From Arthrobacter sp. RIT-PI-e (GTDB lineage: Bacteria; Actinomycetota; Actinomycetes; Actinomycetales; Micrococcaceae): DNA of 48,950 nucleotides. The translations under genes and the position numbers were made by a program. Numbering within the stretch: position 1 is the first letter of the stretch; every line of letters starts with the position of its first letter. The notes below the pieces were generated by a model, which searched no databases, was not told the origin of the DNA, and saw nothing but the letters and a program-made list of their open reading frames with translations. The stretch lies in the NCBI RefSeq assembly GCF_001187915.1, contig NZ_LGIU01000003.1, positions 1-48,950 of the forward strand, in the 5' to 3' direction. Below, in pieces: positions 1 to 8,327 of the stretch.

Positions 1-6
1 TCATGA

Positions 7-71
7 GGGGTAGGTCCTTCGCGCGGATGGGTTGTAGAGGTACTTCCATCCTGCGCTCGGGGACCTACCCC
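7..71. terminator. Nested hairpin downstream of nrdF (possible terminator)
   Basis: An 11-bp perfect outer stem (7-17 with 61-71) encloses a second stem formed by 21-30 and 46-56 with one bulged base at 52 and a 15-nt loop. It lies about 50 bp beyond the nrdF stop, so it could end the nrdHIEF transcript. Neither side has a strong U tract, so a processing or leader element for a gene left of the window is also possible. Confidence 0.45.
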
Positions 72-123
72 TTTCGCACGCTCACACCACCTGGCGCGTT
101 AGCAACGTCATGACCCACAACAC

Positions 124-1173
<1,050 letters not shown>

Positions 1174-1181
1174 TTAGTTGC

Positions 1182-3335
1182 CTAGAGCATGCAACTGACG
1201 CAGCCCTCCACTTCCGTCCCTTCCAGCGCGAGCTGGCGGAGACGGATGTAGTAGACGGTCTTGATGCCCTTGCGCCACGCATAGATCTGCGACTTGTTGA
1301 TCTCACGCGTGGTGGCGGTGTCCTTAAAGAACAGCGTCAGGGAGAGCCCCTGATCCACGTGCTGCGTGGCAGCGGCGTAGGTGTCGATGATCTTCTCGTA
1401 CCCGATCTCGTACGCGTCCTGGTAGTACTCCAGGTTGTCGTTGGTGAGGTACGGCGCCGGGTAGTACACGCGGCCCAGCTTGCCCTCCTTGCGGATCTCG
1501 ATCTTCGACGCCACCGGGTGGATGGAGGACGTCGAGTTGTTGATGTACGAGATGGAACCGGTGGGCGGGACGGCCTGCAGGTTCTGGTTGTAGATGCCGT
1601 GCTCCATGACCGAGGCCTTCAGCGCACGCCAGTCCTCCTGGGTGGGGATCCGCACGTCGGCGAACAGCTCACGCACGCGCGCCGTCGCCGGCTCCCACAC
1701 CTGGTCGGTGTACTTGTCGAAGAACTCGCCGCTCGCGTACGTGGAGCGCTCGAACCCGCCGAACGTGCGCCCGGTCTCGATGGCCATGAGGTTCGAGGCC
1801 CGGAGGCAGTGGTACACCACCGAGTAGAAGTACATGTTCGTGAAGTCCAGGCCCTCCTCGGAGCCGTAGTGGACCCGCTCGCGTGCCAGGTACCCGTGCA
1901 GGTTCATCTGCCCGAGGCCGATGGCGTGCGAGGCGTCGTTCCCGGCGGCGATCGAGGGCACCGAGCTGATGTGGCTCATGTCGGACACGGCCGAGAGGCT
2001 GCGGATGGCGGTCTCGATGGTGCGGCCGAAGTCCGGGGAGTCCATGGTCTTCGCGATGTTCAGCGAGCCCAGGTTGCAGGAGATGTCCTTCCCCACGGTG
2101 TCGTAGGAGAGGTCCTCGTTGTACGTGGTGGGCTCGGAGACCTGCAGGATCTCGGAGCACAGGTTGCTCATGATGATCTTGCCGTCGATCGGGTTGGCCC
2201 GGTTCACGGTGTCCTCGAACATGATGTACGGGTAGCCGGACTCGAACTGGATCTCCGCGATGGTCTGGAAGAACTCTCGGGCCTTGATCTTGGTCTTCTT
2301 GATCCGGGCGTCGTCCACCATCTCGTAGTACTTCTCGGTGACCGAGATGTCGGAGAACGGCATGCCGTACACGCGCTCGACGTCGTACGGGGAGAACAGG
2401 TACATGTCCTCGTCGCGCTTGGCGAGCTCGAAGGTGATGTCCGGGACCACGACGCCGAGGGAGAGGGTCTTGATGCGGATCTTCTCGTCCGCGTTCTCCC
2501 GCTTGGTGTCGAGGAAGCGGTTGATGTCCGGGTGGTGCGCGTGCAGGTACACCGCACCGGCACCCTGGCGGGCACCGAGCTGGTTGGCGTAGGAGAAGCT
2601 GTCCTCGAGGAGCTTCATCACGGGGATCACGCCGGAGGACTGGTTCTCGATCTGCTTGATGGGCGCACCCACCTCGCGGATGTTCGTGAGTGCGAAGGCC
2701 ACGCCGCCGCCGCGCTTGGAGAGCTGGAGCGCGGAGTTGATCGAGCGGCCGATCGACTCCATGTTGTCCTCGATGCGGAGCAGGAAGCAGGAGACCAGCT
2801 CGCCGCGCTGGCGCTTGCCGGCGTTCAGGAAGGTGGGGGTGGCGGGTTGGAAGCGGCCGTCGATGATCTCGTCCATCATCTGGACGGCGAGCTCCTCGTT
2901 GCCGCGCGCCAGGTGCAGTGCCACCAGGCACACGCGGTCCTCGTAGCGCTCCAGGTACCGCTTGCCGTCGAACGTCTTCAGCGTGTACGAGGTGTAGAAC
3001 TTGAAGGCGCCGAGGAAGGTCTCGAAGCGGAACTTCTTGGAGTACGCGCGCTTGTAGAGGTCGCGGATGAAGTTCATCGTGTACTGGTCGAGGGTCTCGC
3101 GCTCGTAGTACTCGTTCTTCACGAGGTAGTCGAGCTTCTCCTCGAGGTCGTGGAAGAACACGGTGTTGTTGTTCACGTGCTGCAGGAAGTACTGGTTGGC
3201 CGCCTCGCGGTCGGCGTCGAACTGGATCTCCCCGCTCGGCCCGTACAGGTTGAGCATCGCGTTGAGCTCGTGGTACCCCATGTCCTTGAACCGATCCACC
3301 GCCGCTGCGGGCGTCTCCGTCTCTGCAACACTCAT
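1182..3335 (-). CDS. nrdE: Class Ib ribonucleotide reductase alpha subunit NrdE
   Basis: Catalytic large subunit of class Ib ribonucleotide reductase, 717 aa. The redox cysteine in LVSCFLL, the thiyl-radical cysteine in NLCSEI and the partner cysteine in SCNLGSLN are present. So are the [10 protein letters not shown] segment and the C-terminal CVSCML pair that takes electrons from NrdH. I chose the ATG at 3335 rather than the upstream TTG at 3341. It lies 8 nt after a GGAAGAG Shine-Dalgarno and overlaps the nrdI stop as ATGA, which implies translational coupling. There is no N-terminal ATP-cone, as usual for class Ib. Confidence 0.97.
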   Translation of the reverse strand: MSVAETETPAAAVDRFKDMGYHELNAMLNLYGPSGEIQFDADREAANQYFLQHVNNNTVFFHDLEEKLDYLVKNEYYERETLDQYTMNFIRDLYKRAYSKKFRFETFLGAFKFYTSYTLKTFDGKRYLERYEDRVCLVALHLARGNEELAVQMMDEIIDGRFQPATPTFLNAGKRQRGELVSCFLLRIEDNMESIGRSINSALQLSKRGGGVAFALTNIREVGAPIKQIENQSSGVIPVMKLLEDSFSYANQLGARQGAGAVYLHAHHPDINRFLDTKRENADEKIRIKTLSLGVVVPDITFELAKRDEDMYLFSPYDVERVYGMPFSDISVTEKYYEMVDDARIKKTKIKAREFFQTIAEIQFESGYPYIMFEDTVNRANPIDGKIIMSNLCSEILQVSEPTTYNEDLSYDTVGKDISCNLGSLNIAKTMDSPDFGRTIETAIRSLSAVSDMSHISSVPSIAAGNDASHAIGLGQMNLHGYLARERVHYGSEEGLDFTNMYFYSVVYHCLRASNLMAIETGRTFGGFERSTYASGEFFDKYTDQVWEPATARVRELFADVRIPTQEDWRALKASVMEHGIYNQNLQAVPPTGSISYINNSTSSIHPVASKIEIRKEGKLGRVYYPAPYLTNDNLEYYQDAYEIGYEKIIDTYAAATQHVDQGLSLTLFFKDTATTREINKSQIYAWRKGIKTVYYIRLRQLALEGTEVEGCVSCML

Positions 3336-3805
3336 GTCCAAAACTCTTCCAATCCTGTAATTACTCGGTCCACGTCCTCGGACGTACCCATGACTTCAAA
3401 TCTGTAGAGAACCGGCACGTCGCACTTTGCTGCGACGATGTCGGCGGCGAGGCAGTAGGTCTCACCGAAGTTGGTGTTCCCCGCCCCGATCACCCCCTTC
3501 AGGAGGCTGCGGTTCTGCTCGTTGTTCAGGAACTTCACGACCTGCCGGGGTACCGCCCCGTGACCGGTGATGCCACCGTAGGTGGGGAGTACCAGGACGT
3601 AGGGGCGAAGGGCCCGCAGCGTGGGCTCCCTGGTCAGAAGCGGCATGCGGGCCGCTTCGAGCCCCAGTTTCCCGACGAAACGGTGGGTGTTGTCGGAGAC
3701 CGACGAGAAGTAGATCAGCGGGGCTTCGGTGAGCGGCCCCTCCACCTCGGTCCCGGCGTCGTCGGGCTGGTAAATGCTGCGGTGTTCCATGGCGGGAGTG
3801 GTCAT
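3332..3805 (-). CDS. nrdI: Flavodoxin-like RNR activator NrdI
   Basis: Flavoprotein of 157 aa that supplies the oxidant for assembling the Mn(III)2-tyrosyl cofactor of NrdF. The FMN phosphate loop motif [12 protein letters not shown] lies near residue 30, and the later TYGG and GAGNTNFG loops are typical of NrdI. The ATG at 3805 follows GGAGG by 8 nt; an in-frame GTG 15 nt upstream lies on top of that Shine-Dalgarno and is unlikely. The N-terminal extension of about 25 residues before the flavodoxin fold is low in conserved sequence. It is coupled to nrdE by a 4-bp overlap. Confidence 0.95.
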   Translation of the reverse strand: MTTPAMEHRSIYQPDDAGTEVEGPLTEAPLIYFSSVSDNTHRFVGKLGLEAARMPLLTREPTLRALRPYVLVLPTYGGITGHGAVPRQVVKFLNNEQNRSLLKGVIGAGNTNFGETYCLAADIVAAKCDVPVLYRFEVMGTSEDVDRVITGLEEFWT

Positions 3806-3844
3806 GGGATCGACCTCCACCTGCGGGCCCCTGAAGGGGTCCGC

Positions 3845-4090
3845 TCAGGCTACCGAGCTGACGGCCGACTCGGCGAGAGCACTGATCTTGTCGGGGCGGA
3901 ACCCGGACCAGTGGTCGTTGTCCGTGATGACCACCGGTGCCTGCAGGTAGCCCATGGAGCGGAGTCGCTCCAGTGCGGCAGGATCCTGCGTGATGTCGAT
4001 GCTCTGGTAGGCGATGCCCTTCTTGTCCAACGCACGGTAGGTCGCGTTGCACTGCACGCATGCCGGCTTGGTGTAAACCGTGACAGTCAT
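3845..4090 (-). CDS. nrdH: Glutaredoxin-like electron donor NrdH
   Basis: Small redoxin of 81 aa that reduces NrdE; in this family it is itself reduced by thioredoxin reductase. The active-site CVQC motif is at residues 10-13 of MTVTVYTKPACVQC, and the C-terminal WSGFRPDKI segment is the NrdH signature. The open frame extends upstream to 4132, but the ATG at 4090 starts at the family N-terminus and is preceded by an AAGGGGATCAGG Shine-Dalgarno region. It is the first gene of nrdHIEF, with the NrdR-box control region 130-180 bp upstream. Confidence 0.96.
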   Translation of the reverse strand: MTVTVYTKPACVQCNATYRALDKKGIAYQSIDITQDPAALERLRSMGYLQAPVVITDNDHWSGFRPDKISALAESAVSSVA

Positions 4091-4144
4091 GTCCTGATCC
4101 CCTTTTCCTCTACTGCTCGTGTACTGCGCCAAGACCGCAGCGCG

Positions 4145-4170
4145 GCCCCGGACAGGGGAAGAAATCCGGG
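4145..4170 (-). other. Hairpin in the nrdH leader
   Basis: A 7-bp stem (4145-4151 with 4164-4170) with a 12-nt loop lies about 55 bp upstream of nrdH, between the NrdR boxes and the gene. It would fall in the 5' untranslated region if transcription starts near the boxes. I see no riboswitch consensus in it. Confidence 0.3.
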
Positions 4171-4222
4171 GATTCCCGCGGCTGCGGCGCTCACGGCGTC
4201 CAGCGGTTGATTCTGTTCTTCG

Positions 4223-4270
4223 ATACTACATCTAGTGCACCGCCGTGGAGCGGACCCCTAGATGATGTAT
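4223..4270 (-). promoter_or_regulatory. Pair of NrdR boxes upstream of nrdHIEF
   Basis: Two 16-bp sites fit the NrdR box pattern with a CTA-n-AT-n-TAG-like core. Box 1 is 4223-4238 (atactacatctagtgc) and box 2 is 4255-4270 (cccctagatgatgtat). Their centres are 32 bp apart, about three helical turns, which is the arrangement known for NrdR operators. A possible -10 (TAGTAT on the minus strand, 4225-4230) lies inside box 1, so binding would block the promoter. The nrdR gene is not in the window. Confidence 0.85.
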
Positions 4271-4296
4271 TACAACTATGTCATTTACCCACGGAA

Positions 4297-4390
4297 TCGT
4301 CCACAGGATGTCCACAGGACCACCCCGGTGAGGACCCCCGTGGACCCCCGGCGGGCGGGGGTCCGGCCCCGGGATCACGCCCCGTCCACA
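4297..4390 (+). promoter_or_regulatory. Three DnaA-box-like repeats upstream of nrdHIEF
   Basis: The decamer gtccacagga occurs at 4299-4308, 4310-4319 and 4384-4393. Read as 9-mers, tcgtccaca (4297-4305) and atgtccaca (4308-4316) each differ at one base from TTGTCCACA, the actinobacterial DnaA box, and ccgtccaca (4382-4390) differs at two. The first two are 11 bp apart and in the same orientation. They lie just upstream of the NrdR boxes, in a stretch of about 400 bp without a gene. DnaA binding is inferred. Confidence 0.4.
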
Positions 4391-4470
4391 GGATGTGGAG
4401 GGCGGTTCCGCACAGGCAGAAAAACTTCCGTGTCGGGATTGTTCGGCGTGTCGCGCAGGTGGCCCGGAGC

Positions 4471-4494
4471 TGCCCCGGGACGGGGCCCGGGGCA
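4471..4494 (-). terminator. Terminator-like hairpin after metF
   Basis: A 9-bp perfect GC stem (4471-4479 with 4486-4494) and a 6-nt loop lie about 43 bp beyond the metF stop. It has no U tract, which is common for high-GC actinobacterial terminators. Confidence 0.5.
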
Positions 4495-4536
4495 GGCGAC
4501 ACGGAGGGACGGACGGCAGTGCACCGCGCTGCAGGG

Positions 4537-5439
4537 CTACAGCGTCACGGCCGATCCGGCCTCCGGCGGACGCGCGAGGTCCAGTGCCTCCAGCACGTCC
4601 AGGGCGGCGGTGGGCTGGTTGAAGGTGTAGAGGTGGATGCCGGGTGCGCCCTCGTCCAGCACCGCGCGCCCCAGCTCCACGGTGGCGCCCACACCGAGGC
4701 TGCGGCGGGCGTCGTCGTCCTCCGCCTCCTCGAGCCGGGCCATCAGGTCCCGGTCCGGCTCGATCCCGGCGAGGTCGCAGAGCTTCGTGAGGCGCCGCGG
4801 ACTGGTGAAGGGGATCAGCCCCGGGATGATCGGGATGGTGACGCCGGCATCCCGGGCACGGGTGAGCAGACCCGCGTAGTCGGAGCGGCGGAAGAAGATC
4901 TGGGTGATGGCGAAGTCCGCTCCCGCCGCCTCCTTCGCGAGGAGCACCGCGACGTCCTGTTCCAGGCTCTCCGACTCCGGGTGACGCATGGCGTACGCCG
5001 CGACCCCCACGGAGACCTTGCCCGCCGCCAGCTGGGCGGTGCGCCCCGACTCCACCTCTCGGATCAGCCGGACGAACTCGTCGGCGTACCGGATCTCCCC
5101 GCTCGGCTCCGTCCGGCCTTCCGGCAGGTCACCGCGGAGGGCGAGGAGCCCGCGCACTCCCCCGTCCAGGAGCCGCTCCACGATCTCCACCAGCTCGACA
5201 CGCGTACTGCCCACACACGTCAGGTGGGCGAGCGGTTTCAGGGTGGTGTCCGTGAGCAGGTGCCGGAGCAGGCCGATCGCCGCCTCCCGGTTGCTCCCGG
5301 CGGCACCGTAGGTGACGGACACGAAGTCCGGGCGCGTCTCCTCCAGACGTTGGACGGTGGTCCAGAGGGACTCCTGCGCCTCCGAGTTCCGGGGCGGGTA
5401 CAACTCGAAGGAGAGGGCGGGATAGGCCGACGGCGACAT
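4537..5439 (-). CDS. metF: Methylenetetrahydrofolate reductase MetF
   Basis: FAD-dependent TIM-barrel enzyme of 300 aa that reduces 5,10-methylene-THF to 5-methyl-THF for methionine synthesis. Visible motifs are SFELYPPR at the N-terminus with the catalytic Glu, DFVSVTYGA, ALRGD, DFAITQIFF and IPGLIPF. The open frame runs 81 codons further upstream. The ATG at 5439 begins MSPSAYPALSFELYPPR and sits 6 nt after an ideal GGAGGAA Shine-Dalgarno, and the upstream part is low-complexity basic sequence. It is transcribed towards nrdH but not in its operon, because more than 400 bp and a hairpin separate them. Confidence 0.96.
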   Translation of the reverse strand: MSPSAYPALSFELYPPRNSEAQESLWTTVQRLEETRPDFVSVTYGAAGSNREAAIGLLRHLLTDTTLKPLAHLTCVGSTRVELVEIVERLLDGGVRGLLALRGDLPEGRTEPSGEIRYADEFVRLIREVESGRTAQLAAGKVSVGVAAYAMRHPESESLEQDVAVLLAKEAAGADFAITQIFFRRSDYAGLLTRARDAGVTIPIIPGLIPFTSPRRLTKLCDLAGIEPDRDLMARLEEAEDDDARRSLGVGATVELGRAVLDEGAPGIHLYTFNQPTAALDVLEALDLARPPEAGSAVTL

Positions 5440-5518
5440 CAGGTTCCTCCGGGGACGACGTGTCACCCCCCGGATCCGACGGGTGGCGCGGTGGGGTTTC
5501 GGCGGGAAGGGAAGGGAC

Positions 5519-5554
5519 GGACCGACGGACGCGTCAGTGCGCGTCCGTCGGTCC
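5519..5554 (-). terminator. Terminator hairpin overlapping the stop codon of the App1-type gene
   Basis: A 15-bp perfect stem (5519-5533 with 5540-5554) has a 6-nt loop containing the TGA stop of the upstream gene (5534-5536). The last codons of the gene therefore form one arm. The position is right for termination of that gene and insulation of metF. Confidence 0.65.
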
Positions 5555-6664
5555 TCCGCCGGATCGCGAATCGGCGTCGATGATGCCCAGCTCCTCCAGC
5601 TGGGCCGACATCCCTGCGCCGTCCGGTGCGTAGATCCAGGGGATGCCGGGAGTGGAATGGCCGCGGGACCGCGAACGGCCACCTGCCAGCACCGCCTCTC
5701 CCGCGGACAACTGACGGATGGCGATGGCGCGGACGTTGCCCGGGTGCCGCTGCGCGAACTCGGCGTAGATCTGCTCGTCGTGCTGACCGTCGTCGCCCAC
5801 CAGCAGCCACTTGATGTCGGGGAACTCCTCGGCCAGCTGTTCCAGGGACCTGCGCTTGTGGTCCTGCCCGCTCCGGAACCAGCGGTCCTGGGTGGGGCCC
5901 CAGTTGGTCAGCAGCTTGGGCCCCGCGGGGTAGAGATTACGGGACAGGAAACGCGAGAGGGTCGGTGCGACGTTCCAGGCGCCGGTGGACAGGTAGAGCA
6001 CCGGCGCGGACCGGATGCTGCGCACGATCCGCTCGTACAGCACCGCCATGCCCGGGGTGGGGGTACGGGCGTGCTCGTCGAGGACGAACGTGTTCCACGC
6101 CGCCAGGAACGGGCGCGGCAGGGCCGTGACCACCACGGTGTCGTCGATGTCCGAGACCACACCGAAATCGGCGTCCTCCTCGAACACCCGGACCGGGCTC
6201 TTCACGGTCTCGGACCCGCCGGAACTCAGGGTGATGGTGTGCCATCCCGGCCAGAGCGACGACGGGATGCGGACGTCGACCACCCCGCCGCGGTCCGCCT
6301 TCACCTCGTGGACCGTGTCCCCCACGGTCACCTGCACCGAGGCGTGGGCCACGGGCGCGCTCGTGAAGTTGCGCCACCCGCGGAGCCCCTCCTGGATCGG
6401 CTTCAGCGGACCGGCCACTGCACCCTCGCCCTGGTCACGTGCGTCGCTGCGCACCACACGCGCAAGGACACGCACCCAGGAGGTGGTCCCGTACCCGGTG
6501 TAGGGGATCACCGTCTCCACCTTGCCGCGGCGTAGTGCGATGCGCGTCTGGAAGCTCAGCCAGGCATCATTGAGGCGCATGGCCAGATGTCGGCTCTCCG
6601 CCTCGGTCCCACCGCTGGGAGGTGTGTCGCGGTGAGGACTCGGTGTCGCGGGATCTGGCTGCAT
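5534..6664 (-). CDS. App1-family (DUF2183) phosphatidate phosphatase-like protein
   Basis: Protein of 376 aa with the App1 catalytic domain (PF09949) in its second half. The haloacid-dehalogenase-type nucleophile motif DIDDT follows VVSD near residue 175, then come LYLSTGAWN, NWGP and LLVGDDGQHD, which carries the acidic motif III. In yeast this family dephosphorylates phosphatidic acid; the bacterial substrate is not established. The N-terminal half is a conserved lead-in with a beta-rich segment around residues 110-165. I see no signal peptide or membrane segment, so it is probably cytoplasmic or peripheral. The ATG at 6664 is preferred over an upstream one at 6745; an internal ATG (MRLNDAW) is also possible. 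Confidence 0.85.
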   Translation of the reverse strand: MQPDPATPSPHRDTPPSGGTEAESRHLAMRLNDAWLSFQTRIALRRGKVETVIPYTGYGTTSWVRVLARVVRSDARDQGEGAVAGPLKPIQEGLRGWRNFTSAPVAHASVQVTVGDTVHEVKADRGGVVDVRIPSSLWPGWHTITLSSGGSETVKSPVRVFEEDADFGVVSDIDDTVVVTALPRPFLAAWNTFVLDEHARTPTPGMAVLYERIVRSIRSAPVLYLSTGAWNVAPTLSRFLSRNLYPAGPKLLTNWGPTQDRWFRSGQDHKRRSLEQLAEEFPDIKWLLVGDDGQHDEQIYAEFAQRHPGNVRAIAIRQLSAGEAVLAGGRSRSRGHSTPGIPWIYAPDGAGMSAQLEELGIIDADSRSGGGPTDAH

Positions 6665-6850
6665 GCCCCCAGTCTGGCACGGTCGGGTGACGGAAGGAGG
6701 TGTGATCCCCCTCCACGTGTGCCGGGCGGTGTCCGCCGAGGTCACGGGGGGCTAACAACTTCTCGCCACCGTGTGGCGGACGGCGGAGCAGTGCGGGGCG
6801 GATGCGACCCTGAGGACTCGGTCCATCGCACGAGCATCGTAGGAGGAATC

Positions 6851-7204
6851 ATGGGACAGACCTCGGGAACGGCATCGCGTCTCCTCAAGGAGGAGCCGGA
6901 GTTGCGGGCATGGGACACCGCGGCCGCACAGGATCCCGGGTCCGCCGCGATGGACCTCGCCCACGCCATCCGGTTCGGGCGGGCACAGGAGGCCCTCGAG
7001 CAGCTCGTGGTGGGTGAGGCCGGGCTGACCGCGGATCACGCGAGGGCACTCCACTTCGCCAACGAGATGGCAGAGCTGCATCATTACGCTCCACTGATCG
7101 CCGTGCAGGACGGCACCCCGGCCCTCGCTCCCGGGGTGATCGAGCTCATCAGGTCCTTCCCCGAGTTCGGCCTGTGGGCGGGGCAGCCCACCTGGCGGCT
7201 CTGA
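6851..7204 (+). CDS. Conserved hypothetical protein (117 aa)
   Basis: I do not recognise the family. The ATG at 6851 follows a near-perfect AGGAGGAAT Shine-Dalgarno, and codon use is typical of the genome, so the gene is real. The product is acidic and predicted mostly helical. It has no signal peptide, membrane segment or cysteine motif. Around residues 30-80 it looks like a small helical bundle (LAHAIRFGRAQEALEQLVVG, then HARALHFANEMAELHHY). It is divergent from the App1-type gene and is followed after about 200 bp by the broken surface-protein gene. Confidence 0.75.
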   Translation: MGQTSGTASRLLKEEPELRAWDTAAAQDPGSAAMDLAHAIRFGRAQEALEQLVVGEAGLTADHARALHFANEMAELHHYAPLIAVQDGTPALAPGVIELIRSFPEFGLWAGQPTWRL

Positions 7205-7400
7205 CACCCGAGCCGGACCGCCGGGCCCGGCGCAGGACCGGGGACCCTGCCGGAACCGCACCTGCCGTGCGCCGAGGGCGGGCTGGGGGCGGGCTCGATC
7301 GACTGTTTCTCCGCAGTGCTTCGTCAGGATTTCCCGGGCCTCCCCTGGAGGAGGCACCACCGCGCCTACGCTGGGTCTCGTCGATCGACCACGAGGGGAA

Positions 7401-8236
7401 ATGATGGCCGCTGGGGCTTGTTCTGCTGTACGTCGGATCACCGGTCCGGTTCTCGCCGTCGCCGTCTCGGGTGGGCTCGTGCTCGGCGCCGCCGGGTCTG
7501 CGCACGCCACCTGCGCCCCGGGCCCGGTGAAGGGATCCTCCGCCGGTGACTCGACCCTGTGCCTCCCCCTCGACGACGCGGAGGTGTCCGCGGGGGAGAT
7601 CATCGGCGCCGCGGCGGTGAGGACGACGCCCCCCACGCCCGTCACCCCACCGCCGTAGGGGTCCCCGGGCCCCGCACCCGGCACGCCGGCACCTGAATCG
7701 CCGGCACCGCCGGCACGCCGCAACCCGCCGCACCCGCGCCGGCACCGGCTCCGCCGCCTACGCCCCCGCCCCCCGCACCCGTACCGGCACCCGCACCTGC
7801 ACCACCGGTCGGTCCGCACCCCGCCGAACCCGCCCCGGCCTCCCCTGCACCCCCGGTCCTGGCACCTCCGCTTCCCGCTCCGGCACCGCTGCCGCCTGCG
7901 CCCGTCCTTCCCGAGCAGACCGTCGTCGACGAGACCGCAGCCCAACTGCCCGCGGTGGAGGCGCCCCTCGAGGAGCCCGTCCTCGAGGAGGAGCCTGCTC
8001 TCGAGGAGGAGCCGGAGGAGACACCGGCGACGCAGCGGCCCTCGCCGCGGGCCGCGCCGTCGGCCACCGCCGTCGCCGTCTCCGTCCCGGCGTCCACCGC
8101 CGCCCCCATCGTGATCAGGGCGACGGCGGACCAGCAGGTGTCCACCCGCTCGCCGGTGCTGCCCGCGATCATCGTGGGCTGTGTACTCGCGCTCGCGGCG
8201 GCCGGCGTTCTCGCGGTCCGCAGACGCGCCCTGTAA
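7401..8236 (+). pseudogene. Broken gene for a Pro-rich, membrane-anchored cell-surface protein
   Basis: The frame starting at 7401 (ATGATG behind GAGGGGAA) encodes a signal peptide (about 35 residues, AGSAHA cleavage region), a short CAPGPVKG segment and the start of a Pro/Thr stalk. It then meets a TAG at 7656-7658. The same frame stays Pro/Ala-rich past the TAG to about 7715, and the reading then continues one base back, in the frame that opens at 7697. That part encodes a long Pro/Ala stalk, a Glu-rich repeat (EEPVLEEEPALEEEPEE), a transmembrane helix and an RRRAL tail at 8236. One nonsense codon and one 1-nt deletion would explain this. Sequencing error in GC-rich repeats is the alternative. 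There is no clear LPXTG. Confidence 0.65.
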
Positions 8237-8263
8237 CCCTCGCTGCACGGGACCGTCGGCACG

Positions 8264-8310
8264 GAGGAACCCGCCCACCCGAGCGGGTCGCTCGGGTGGG
8301 CGGGTTCCTC
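8264..8310. terminator. Strong bidirectional terminator
   Basis: A perfect 21-bp stem (8264-8284 with 8290-8310) with a 5-nt loop lies between two convergent genes, the broken surface-protein gene (stop at 8236) and the formamidase-like gene (stop at 8328). Confidence 0.85.
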
Positions 8311-8327
8311 GTCCCGCGCCGGTGGTC

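Noticed and set aside
4297-4390. Reading the DnaA-like repeats as a chromosomal replication origin
   Set aside because: Only three imperfect boxes, no AT-rich unwinding region and no dnaA/dnaN neighbours; a gene-regulatory role is more plausible.
7659-7955. Programmed stop-codon readthrough or frameshifting in the surface-protein gene
   Set aside because: No slippery heptamer or downstream pseudoknot is visible at the shift, and two independent lesions would be needed; decay or sequencing error is simpler.
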